A stretch of 26,732 nt of DNA from Perkinsus marinus ATCC 50983 (taxonomy: Eukaryota; Perkinsozoa; Perkinsida; Perkinsidae): NCBI RefSeq assembly GCF_000006405.1, contig NW_003210883.1, positions 23,910-50,641 of the forward strand, given 5' to 3'. The notes beneath the pieces are model-generated. The model did not search any database and was not told the DNA's origin. It saw nothing but the letters and a program-made list of their open reading frames with translations. Numbering within the stretch: position 1 is the first letter of the stretch; every line of letters starts with the position of its first letter. Of the stretch, positions 18,794 to 26,732 are shown in pieces. The position numbers and the translations under genes were made by a program.

Positions 18794-19039
18794 ATGATAA
18801 GTTTTGTGTCATTGTGGGAAAAATCCCGTCGCCGATCCGAACATCTTCCCACCGTAGACGTCCGCAGTCCTCAATACTCCTTCATTACACGCAACGCAAT
18901 ATTACCACAAGAGTTTGTTCGGTTCTGTGAGAGCCGACAAATTCCCCCACTATCGGTGGCTTATCAGCTTCCTCTTCTATTTGTAAATCGTCTCGCGAGC
19001 ATTCAGCGTCGACTGGGGCGACTTGATTATCTCACCTAA
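18794..19039 (+). CDS. Probable coding exon of unknown gene
   Basis: Frame of 81 codons that reads like protein (FITRNAILPQEFVRFCESRQ, then LPLLFVNRLASIQRRLGRLD). A polyglutamine/poly-CAG run (about 18734-18750) and a possible short intron (GTGTGC...TATCAG, 18751-18786) lie just upstream, so an earlier exon may exist. It may be a 3' part of the RRM gene or a separate gene; not resolved. Confidence 0.3.
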   Translation: MISFVSLWEKSRRRSEHLPTVDVRSPQYSFITRNAILPQEFVRFCESRQIPPLSVAYQLPLLFVNRLASIQRRLGRLDYLT

Positions 19040-19284
19040 CGATTCTGACTACCCCCTGTTCGAGGGCTTCTCTCAGACACTTGGCGTTATCCGTTTGAAA
19101 TAGTGAATAACAGATTCATATCCCTTGAGGAACTGCTAATACGCTCTTCTATTGTAATCCCATAGAAGAGCGTAATGTAATTTACAATGATGACGCATCT
19201 TCCATTTCATATACCGATATCATATAAGGAGACCGTGGTAGTGAAGTATTGGGCGTCTGGTTAAAAATGCATCGAAGACAATGA

Positions 19285-19632
19285 TTGTCCATCACATCAA
19301 GTGTCAGACGCTTTAGATATTGTACCGATATATCTCATATAGGCTATATAACAACCACAGTTGAACTTGTTGATCCGTCGAGAAGAACCATCAGGCTCGG
19401 CGTGGCAATCTCAACAGTTCTGTTCATCACCATGAGGACAAATCCTGTAAGAATTAATGGAATTCTTATTCTTCAATGTACGTTGGATGATGCACCGGGT
19501 CAGTTTGAATGTTCGCTTTCGTCATCTGAGTTCATGAAACCAATACGAACTTGGGTAAGAGTGTACAGAAATTCCCCAAAATCTACTCACAGTTCTCCCA
19601 TATACGATATTAATCTATTTCATATATCATAA
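19285..19632 (+). CDS. Probable coding exon of unknown gene
   Basis: Open frame of about 115 codons without a convincing ATG at its left edge, so probably a terminal exon. It includes TTTVELVDPSRRTIRLGVAI, RINGILILQCTLDD and QFECSLSSSEFMKPIRTWV, with alternating hydrophobic residues suggesting beta strands. No family recognised. Confidence 0.35.
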   Translation: MSITSSVRRFRYCTDISHIGYITTTVELVDPSRRTIRLGVAISTVLFITMRTNPVRINGILILQCTLDDAPGQFECSLSSSEFMKPIRTWVRVYRNSPKSTHSSPIYDINLFHIS

Positions 19633-19639
19633 TAATAGG

Positions 19640-20115
19640 GGGGCATATTAATATAATAGATGTATCTTCATTTAATATGGTTATTCTCCATTGTTATCGT
19701 TATATTGTGGATATTATTAATATTGTTGATATTGAACCAATATATGACATTAAATTCCATACAATGATACTATCACTATATTCTAATATTCTTCTAGGGG
19801 CATTGCGTTTCATAGTGTCACTATTGCATGTAGTTAACCATGCCCTACACTGATGGTTGTCACCAGCTCACTCAGACTTGACGTGTATTCTGATGATTGC
19901 GGATGGAGCGAAGCGTAATAACCACATCTTAACTCAACAATAGTTTTATGTGAAATAGACTAGACTAGCGTAAACAACTTCTAACAGAACTTGCCAGTCG
20001 TTTTAATGTGAGAAAGTATCTCATATGATCATCTCCACAGAATATCATTTTGGGTTTCTTAACGGGTATTTATTATCAGCTAGAAAAAAATCGCAACGGT
20101 TTCTTATTCCTTCAT
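19640..20115. other. AT-rich intergenic stretch
   Basis: AT-rich with ATATTAATAT-like words, no coding signal. Contains the 3' flank of the PB1-ZZ gene on the minus strand. Confidence 0.4.
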
Positions 20116-21924
20116 CTACTCCTTCTTCGACTGACCGCCTTCTTCCTCAGTGGACTTATGCTGCTCATCACCTTCTCCTCCTTGCTGTTGTTGTTGCTGA
20201 CTGCGGTTCATCTGCTCTTGGGCTTGCCTCATTTGCTCCTGGACTGCCTCAGCGTGAGTTCGAAAATGGTTGACCATCGTTGTAATGTCCTGACTGGCGC
20301 TCATCTGAATTCAACAACATCATCAACAACACCCAAGAGCATCCTACAGCCACTCACCACATCCCTCACGAAACGGCCAGCGGCATCTCTATTCTGAACC
20401 AATCCGAGATTGCTCATTAGGTTTATAAGAACCTCTGCTGGCTCTTGTTGTTGCTCTTGTGGACGACTGTCGCCGTCAGAAGCCTAAAAATGAAAAATAG
20501 ATACCTAATATACCCTAATAGTATATTCTGTATATATGTATCATAATACTACTACTATATTTATATACTTGAATACCATTGCTTAATATTATAATCTTCA
20601 GTATTCTTTCCACAATTCGAACTAAACTCACCTCCCTTTGAGTGGCTGATGGCTCCTCATCGTTACGACTCTGATCTGCAGCAGCAGCAGCAGCAATAGT
20701 CTCGTCCTTCTTATTTTGCTCAGCATCAAGTTGAGCGCATGAAGGAGCTCCTACTTCTTCATGATGATTAACCTCAGTCCAACTACCAGCATCAGAGGTT
20801 GAACCTGCATTCATATGAAAATACAAAACAACACCACATTACACTCACTTTTATCGTCGTGTTGAGCAGGAGGATTTTCCTCCTTCTTGTCACTTGCCTT
20901 GGCATCAGCAGGCTTCTCATCGGCCTGCCACAGATCGATGGTGTCTTCTGGAGTCATCGCCCAGAAGTCCTCTTTTGAGTGTTCATGGACAACCTCCTTA
21001 TTATTGAAGCATTCACCGCATAGATCATAGTTAGGGCAGGTTAAGCATTTATACCTACAGAATCCAATATTGAAAATGAATCGTTTCGAGATGATAGGAA
21101 ACTGACCTTATTCCAACTATCGGGCTGGTGTTACAGACGTCACAGGCAATTCCGGGGTGAATACCAGAGGTCTTGATGAACTCCTCGACTGCCGCTTTCC
21201 CTTGAGAACATATGTCTTTCAACCAGTCGGGATCAGCAGCCTTTCCTTTTCCACCGAAACAACCATGAAAGCCGTACTCAGGGGAGCCGACGAAGTGTCC
21301 TTTTCCTTTCCCACCATGGCAAGAATAGAAACCTTTTCCTTTGCCCTCGCCCTTCCCTTTGCCCTTCCCTTTGCCATTCCCTTTGCCGCCCTTCATGAAC
21401 CAGGGGAACATAGGGGGCATCGGAGGGGCACCTGGGAACTGAGCAAAGTCGTGAGATGGATCATGGGTCTCAGGAGTGCGGGCGTTGAAGCAAGCGTCAC
21501 ACATGTCGTAATCCGCACAAGTGTTGCATTTATGTCTCATACCAACGATAGGATACTCCCCACAGACATCACAGCTGGCGAAGGTCGGGAAGGAGTTTGG
21601 TGCAGCACTCTGCCTAGGCTCGGGAGTCTCCTCCTTGTTTTGCTCGTCAATGAACAACTCCATAGTAGGTGTGCTCTTCTTGTTGGCCACAGCCATTTCC
21701 TTAGCAACCTCTCGAGCATCTGGCAGAGATCGGTCATTGAGGAGACACTTGTCACCTTCATCATCAACATAGTAGATAGAGAACTCTTGTTGGGCTAACA
21801 ACGGCCACGTGTTGGTGATGTAGGAGCGGACTTGAGCACAGGTACCGCACTCGGAAGAGCTCTCCAATCTTACTCGAACAATGTCGGAATTGAAGTGTAG
21901 TTTAAGAACAATAGGGTCACTCAT
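20116..21924 (-). CDS. PB1-ZZ-ZZ protein, p62/NBR1-like autophagy receptor candidate (503 aa)
   Basis: Five exons: 21924-21107, 21054-20849, 20804-20632, 20483-20358, 20304-20116; all phases fit, introns 44-148 nt. An in-frame Met at 21963 is an alternative start. Residues 3-93 form a PB1 domain with the basic IVLKLHF strand and the acidic OPCA motif YVDDEGDKCLL, so it should oligomerise. ZZ zinc finger 1 is about 118-160 (CDVCGEYPIVGMRHKC, CADYDMCDAC, HDPSHDF). A Gly-Lys spacer of repeated GK (179-198) follows, then ZZ finger 2, 261-304 (CDVCNTSPIVGIRYKC, CPNYDLCGEC). The C-terminal half is acidic, with polyAla, SWTEV at 349-353 as a possible Atg8-interacting motif, and a Gln-rich helical tail. 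PB1 plus ZZ is the layout of p62 and NBR1; I see no FW domain and no clear UBA. A cargo-receptor role is inferred. Confidence 0.85.
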
Positions 21925-22129
21925 GATTAAATAATTTTTCAATGAGAACTGAGAAGAGAACATTCAAGATGCCATCAAGATATCCGTGTGTCACCAACCT
22001 AACCTATTCTGTATCTTTACTACTCAACCTCAAGATACCCGTGTGCAAAGCTACAACTAGCGTGAGGAGACAATCCCGTTGTGTCAATCCATCTAAAGCT
22101 CCTTATGCCTATTTCACTCTCAATCAGAT

Positions 22130-22565
22130 TAATTTCCTTATTGGGGCAGTTATGCCAACAAAAATGGCATGATACGATCAATTTCCTTTTTGGGGCAGGT
22201 ATGCCAACAAAAATGGCATGGTACGATCAATTTCCTTTTTGGGGCAGGTATGCCACCCGAAGATATGTCATGATTCGATCAACTTCCTTTTTGGGGCAGG
22301 TATGCCACCCCAAGATAAGTCATGATTCGATCAATTTCCTTTTTGGGGCAGGTATGCCACACCGAGGTATACGACAATACAGTCAATATCTCCGTTGGAG
22401 CAATTATGCCACTCCAAATTATACCAATGTACAACCCGTTATTCCCTTATGGTCATGCCAGCTCAAGGTATACCATCGACCAATCAAATTTCTCGTTGGG
22501 GCGGCTATGCCACTCCAAATTATACCATCGCTTCTCCCATTGGGGCAGCTATGCCACGCCAAGGA
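22130..22565. promoter_or_regulatory. Tandem array of about nine units with a GGCA-N4-TGCC palindrome
   Basis: Units of 44-54 bp repeat the core TTGGGGCAGGTATGCCA; cores start at about 22143, 22192, 22241, 22293, 22345, 22397, 22451, 22498 and 22542. The period is 49 then 52 bp in the left half and drifts on the right. The core contains GGCA-GGTA-TGCC, an inverted repeat, best kept in the five leftmost units. The array is 200-640 bp upstream of the PB1-ZZ gene start, so it could be a cluster of transcription factor sites. It may equally be a neutral minisatellite; frames crossing it rotate and are not coding. Confidence 0.8.
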
Positions 22566-22719
22566 ACACACTATCAAGGAAAAAAAGATTCCCCAACTCC
22601 CAACACAATAAAAGAGGCAACCAAATATAAGAAATGCTATTCGACTCAGCATGCTGACGGTTTTAACACTTCAAGCTTATTATTGATCATACACGACAAT
22701 AGTCGTCGTTGAGTATTCA

Positions 22720-23056
22720 GTGATGGTAGGTTACTAACAACAGAATAATCTGATGGGAAAACCAACTCACGCCCTTAGGTCTAGTCATCAGTCGTAGGCT
22801 AACTCTCTCCGTCGTCAATCGTACGGGGATGACATTCAGAGTTGTCCTTCTCGTTAACCAGGTTAACTTAACCTCAGAGTTGTCAGTGCAGTGGTGAAGG
22901 GGATGGCTCACAGGCCTAGACATCGTAACGTGATGAGATTCAATATCATGGTGTGCCCTTAGGCGACAGCAGCAAGAGGTCATGTAAGGGTACTTGCTTA
23001 TCATAACCGAAGAGTAGTTGAGTGATGACCACTCCATAGTGATCATGCAACATAGG
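22720..23056. other. Intergenic stretch
   Basis: Minus-strand open frames here have no recognisable motif. No gene supported. Confidence 0.3.
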
Positions 23057-23272
23057 TCACTCCTCGGTATCCTTCTCACCTTCGCTCTGCTCCACGAAGA
23101 TGCAGCTGTTCCTCGAGACGCGGATTTCATTGAGGAATTCCAAGAATGAGCAAGCGTCCAAGTTTTGGTGATACGCGTGCTGTTGTTGTGCTTGCCTCGC
23201 GTCACATTCGTGTCCTTGGTGCCGTCTTGTCAGTCCTCGTTCTAATGAAGCATCGACAACACCCTCGAGCAT
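23057..23272 (-). CDS. Alternative minus-strand small protein (71 codons)
   Basis: Frame MLEGVVDASLERGLTRRH, then ACSFLEFLNEIRVSRNSCIF and an acidic tail, with a short AQQQHAYHQ stretch. It looks protein-like, but it overlaps exon 1 of the plus-strand model at 23146. Only one is likely to be the main gene; I prefer the plus strand because that one has consistent splice sites. Confidence 0.25.
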   Translation of the reverse strand: MLEGVVDASLERGLTRRHQGHECDARQAQQQHAYHQNLDACSFLEFLNEIRVSRNSCIFVEQSEGEKDTEE

Positions 23273-23720
23273 CTCCTCGACAAGTAAAGGACGTGCTCAT
23301 TGCATCCTATGATGTTCCGTCTCGAGGTAAAGGTGACCCTTACTAACCTCCTCATGGGTTCTCTCAGAAACTGGCGCCTCCTCCCATGAGGCGTTATCTC
23401 GATCCTCCTTAAATCAACGTTGGCTAGGCTTCCTCAGAATTTTAGGGCTCTCGAGCTCTACGAAGCGCACCGAACTTGCTCGTGGCTTGGATAAGCTAGA
23501 ATGGTTAGTCATGTTCTTCCCCTGTCATCATCACACTTGCCCTTATGTCAGGATGTATGATGATGGTGGTGGTGGTGGTGGAAATGATTCCATTCGATAC
23601 CGCAACTCTCCAACGTCTATTAATAATAGCAGTACGAAGGCTTACTCGCCGACTACTGTTAGTTCTCTGTCACCAATTTTTGAAAATCGACCCCTAACTG
23701 CACAGGAACTTGCATTGTAG
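23146..23720 (+). CDS. Small hypothetical protein, three exons (135 aa)
   Basis: Exons 23146-23326, 23446-23503 and 23552-23720 join in phase through introns of 119 nt (GTAAAG...TTTTAG) and 48 nt (GTTAGT...ATGTCAG). The product has a hydrophobic stretch near the N-terminus (VVVLASRHIRVLGAVLSVLV), then YDVPSR, a Gly run (DDGGGGGGND) and a Ser/Thr-rich tail ending TAQELAL. No family recognised. Exon 1 is contested by a minus-strand frame; exons 2 and 3 are more secure. Confidence 0.45.
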
Positions 23721-23853
23721 TCATTTTTATACTATGCAAGGCTGTGGCCGTTCACAGAATATTTAAACACTGATACTATCGTTAGTTGAGCAGTCTTTCC
23801 ATCACAGTGACACCCCGGTGTTTTCTTTGTCAATAACACTATCAACTTTCAGC

Positions 23854-24274
23854 ATGGTTCTAATGTACTCTTTCATCGGAGTCTTTCTATTCATCGCACA
23901 ATCTACTGGAGTGCTCAGTCGGCATTGGAACAGTCGTAGAGCAAAGTGTTCCCGGACACCAGCATGCCGAGCCATTCGCCTACCCGACCTCGTCGAATCT
24001 TGCATAGATGAGTATGTAACAATGCAAAAATTTCCAGCCAGTTTACACTGCTTTTCGAAATGTGGGAAATAATGTCGGGATGTTGCATGTGGATTTTATT
24101 ATTGACAGTTCAAATTATAATTTTCAATCAGATGATATCTGGTCTTTCAGGTGTATATCACCAGCATGCTACGAGCAAGTATACAGCAAATTCCCCTTGG
24201 AGCCGGGTGAGATCGACAACGAGAGAAAATTAGCTTTTATTAAATGTGAACGCAACACACAGAATGATGTATGA
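23854..24274 (+). CDS. Small secreted six-cysteine protein (93 aa)
   Basis: Exon 1 is 23854-24011 and exon 2 is 24151-24274; the 139 nt intron starts GTATGT and ends TCTTTCAG, and the split codon reads Glu. Residues 1-20 are a clear signal peptide (MVLMYSFIGVFLFIAQSTGV). The mature part has cysteines at 32, 38, 50, 54, 59 and 85 (C-x5-C-x11-C-x3-C-x4-C-x25-C), an even number that fits three disulphides. I do not recognise the family. Small secreted Cys-rich proteins of parasites are often effectors or toxin-like, but nothing here proves such a role. If the intron were retained, translation would stop after KCGK. Confidence 0.6.
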
Positions 24275-24379
24275 TAATTATACCACGTAGTTTGAGTTCA
24301 CTGTTAATTCAACAATTCGATACTTTCTTAGGAAAAAGCACTTGAACGGCTCAAAACGTGCTAAACTGAGATAAACAAG

Positions 24380-25686
24380 TCATAAGACCATAACACTGCT
24401 CGATTGCCATCGCTGAGCGAGCCGCTCTGAAAGGTCACATACGAGACTGTGCAGCTTCTCCCCGTTCCACTCGTAGTCGTGACGATCAGCCAGGACGTGC
24501 TCACCACTCGGACCCCATTTCCGCCACAGATCTTCCACTGCTAGTCGGTGATCTTGACGTCTACTGCAAAGTTTCCGTCCGGACACGTTTTGATCGGCAG
24601 TGAGCACTACTAGACATACTAGAGGCTTGCCGAATCGTTTACCGCAATTATCCAACATCCTATGGCATTGTCGAAGTCGCAACTCCAACATGGTGATGTC
24701 GTCCATCTGATCACAACAACAACCATCACGATAAATCAGTGTCGAAAAATTGGACACTATGTTCATGATAAAATCAAAATTCTGAGAAAAGTTTGGGAAT
24801 TATTCATTAAAATTATTAGTATACTCGTATAATCAGTGAGGAACCTCCTAAGCTGAGCTGAGGAAAAACGGTACGTATATCTCAACACTGGCTTAGATGA
24901 TGGTCAAGTAAGTCACAAACGAGATTTGAACACAGGTGAAGCAAAACGAATAGTAAATTAACTACTCACCAGGACATCCCATTCTGAGCGAGTATCACTA
25001 TCGCCAGCAGCGAGATATCTGAGACATTCTGAAATACAGGCGTTAGTGGCAGCGACGGGCTTCGTGGTATGAGGAGGAGGAGGATCCAATGATAGGAGGA
25101 ATACCAATGCCGTGTTGAGGACACCAGTTGTAGTGGTAAGTCGAGGCATGTAAGATGAGTATTTATGGGATACCTGGAAGAGAACACAAGTAATCACTCC
25201 TTGATGCATGATGAATCAGCCATCAAAACCAGTGATAAAATCGTGATTGTAACTCTACAGTAGATTACAATTTTATACTACAACTTAACAAACACCCGAG
25301 TCCATCTTGATCAACACTAGAGAAAATGCGTTGCTTACATTGTCGAATGAAACTCGACTGACGATAGTACTCCGTTGAGTCCACCGCCTCGACGCCGAGT
25401 CAGAAAGGGAGGTACAACTAGGCTCGGGGGATTGGGGTAGACTAAGGGAACTTGTACGGGACCGGATGATGGACACTGAGTGAGGTAGTGGAGGTGGGGC
25501 CTCGATTTGACAATAACATCTGAAACGGAAAGATATCTTTCGAAACGCAAAGATACGACCATCGCACTTTTTCTCATGAGTGCATATCGACATGAAACAA
25601 CTGATCGTCATAATTTGTATTGTTACTGTTATAAATAGTAGTAAAACTGAGTACAACATCGAGTTGATGGAGTAGAACATCGCCAA
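24380..25686 (-). CDS. Signal/anchor protein, possibly SGNH (PC-esterase)-like
   Basis: The two 3' exons, 25149 (or an acceptor near 25180) to 24970 and 24781-24380, are joined by a 188 nt GTGAGT...CTCAG intron and are well supported. They encode ISECLRYLAAGDSDTRSEWD, VLNFDFIMNIV and a C-terminal RHDYEWNGEKLHSL. An upstream open exon (25686 to about 25339, donor GTAAGC) begins with a hydrophobic signal or anchor (SMLYSVLLLFITVTIQIMTI) and can join in frame. A competing model removes a 40 nt intron (GTCGTA...TTTCAG) in that exon and changes its frame, so the N-terminal half is unresolved. The WDVL-N-x-x-F block and the C-terminal D/W-N-G-x-x-L-H resemble PC-esterase/SGNH proteins, but the catalytic GDS and His are not convincingly placed. 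Alternatively the gene starts at 25149. Confidence 0.45.
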
Positions 25687-25738
25687 AATGCTCTATTTGA
25701 AGTATTTACTAGTTCAGAACAGACCCGAGATATCACAT

Positions 25739-26044
25739 ATATCGATGACCCTGAGAATTTCCCAACTTTTCCTCCCAGAATTTCCATGTACATATTTTCC
25801 CGACGACCTACTTATTGCCACTGTTTCTCCTTTGTCGAGTATTCTGTCTTCGATTGAAGTCAATTCTGCCATGCGAAGGCGAACTTATATTAGATCGATT
25901 TGATTCACAAACGGAAGAATCTCCTCCATGAATTGTCGATTCACTTTTCCGACATATTGTAAATCGATTAGACTCGCTTCCACACACCATCTTGACAAAC
26001 TCCGAATAGATATTGGCTCGTCCAATCACCACAAACGCGTGTCG
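25739..26044 (+). CDS. Possible first exons of a gene running off the right side
   Basis: One plus frame reads LFLPEFPCTYFPDDLLIATV and a second (from ATG 25928) reads MNCRFTFPTYCKSIRLAS up to a GTAAGT donor at 26045. The first has a faint F-box-like look. I could not join them, and a minus-strand frame competes. Treat as a hint only. Confidence 0.2.
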
Positions 26045-26059
26045 GTAAGTTATCGAGGG

Positions 26060-26732
26060 AAGATCTTCGGGGACCTATTTTGAATCTTACCACAGACCAA
26101 CCTCATGCATAACTTTACCATAGTCAGCTCATTATTTTGCTGCGACCAGGAACTCGCTGAATGAAGTAATGATAACATAGTACAGTTCTGATGACGCCGA
26201 TTAGGATACGTGACATTTTTCGGGCGCGCGCTTTTTACACAGCGTTAAGGAAATGCAAGAGAGCAAGATTTGAGTCTTGTCTGCACGACCATGGACGATT
26301 ATGGAATGCTAGTTGATTAATTCTTGGACGGCCATGAATGTTGGAGGAATATGTGCTCGCGTTCCTCAGCTGAGCTCAGGAGCTTCCTCACTTGTTATAA
26401 GAATTTATATGCGAATTTGGGTAGGAGTGTTCAGGAATTAACAGCAGTCTTTTGAAATTTCAACAAATTTTCCATATTGTCACCAACATATGTATTTGAC
26501 CATTTGCATATCTTCCTACACTGGCCGTGAATATTAAAAAAATGTTTTTTACGATTCTAGTAGTAATTTTTCGGGAAAAAACAGAAAAAAAGTTTTGTCT
26601 CTATGCAATTCCGAATGTGGTTTTTCTCAGCTATTACTCTGTTCATGGGGAAGAAGTCAAAAAACAAGGACGACGGAGCGATCAATCTCGCTTTAATATT
26701 TAACTTCCTCAGTACCTAATCCGTATCTTACC
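26060..26732. other. Right end, nothing recognised
   Basis: No coding signal that I can support; the last 250 bases are AT-rich with A and T runs. Confidence 0.35.

Noticed and set aside
21157-21798. 213-codon plus-strand frame rich in FALALPFALPF
   Set aside because: It is the reverse of the Gly-Lys spacer and ZZ finger of the PB1-ZZ gene; the repeated FA/LP pattern comes from GGCAAAGG on the other strand.
22081-22611. 176-codon frame with repeated FLFGAGMP
   Set aside because: It reads through the palindromic tandem array. The period is not a multiple of three, the frame rotates, and other frames are equally open.
1-26732. CRISPR array, bacterial operon or ribosome binding sites
   Set aside because: Introns, an H2B gene and PB1/ZZ domains show a eukaryotic genome; none of the repeats has spaced identical units of the CRISPR type.

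Overview
This is a eukaryotic nuclear window. Genes lie on both strands and are cut by many very short introns, mostly about 40-60 nt, with GT...AG ends, T-rich acceptors and phases that join cleanly. Several real genes therefore never appear as long open frames and had to be rebuilt exon by exon. The anchors are a histone H2B, a ten-exon papain-type (C1A) cysteine protease, a PB1-ZZ-ZZ protein of the p62/NBR1 kind and an RRM protein. Small secreted Cys-rich proteins, a Thr-rich stalk protein, very short introns and moderate GC suggest a Perkinsus-like alveolate. That assignment is inference from gene style; no marker here proves it. A canonical H2B fold argues against a core dinoflagellate.

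Layout: 1-1.4 kb holds exons of a coiled-coil gene (+). 1757-2282 is histone H2B (+, five exons, one GC-AG intron). 2431-3387 holds coiled-coil and Pro-rich coding sequence (+). 3770-4756 is a single-exon, beta-propeller-like protein (+). 4.8-7.9 kb is mostly non-coding, with an inverted copy of a dispersed ~530-600 bp module and decayed coding remnants. 7989-10013 is the cysteine protease (-). 10.4-10.9 kb has a Q/P-rich coding exon (+), followed by three hairpins in a row. 12029-12740 is a spliced unknown gene (-). 13.4-13.9 kb carries a decayed relative of a Cys-rich secreted protein plus a second module copy. 15538-16222 is the intact Cys-rich protein (+), followed by the third module copy. 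17654-18634 is the RRM protein (+), followed by unassigned coding-looking frames to 19.6 kb. 20116-21924 is the PB1-ZZ-ZZ protein (-), with a tandem array of palindrome-bearing ~50 bp units just upstream. 23.1-24.3 kb has two small spliced genes (+), one a six-Cys secreted peptide. 24380-25686 is a signal/anchor protein (-), possibly SGNH-esterase-like. The right end is sparse.

No operon-like or pathway cluster is visible; the genes look functionally independent (chromatin, proteolysis, selective autophagy, RNA binding, secretion). The most notable items are the repeat module whose left edge supplies the stop codon of adjacent frames, the palindromic array in front of the p62/NBR1-like gene, and the protein families with no recognised relatives.
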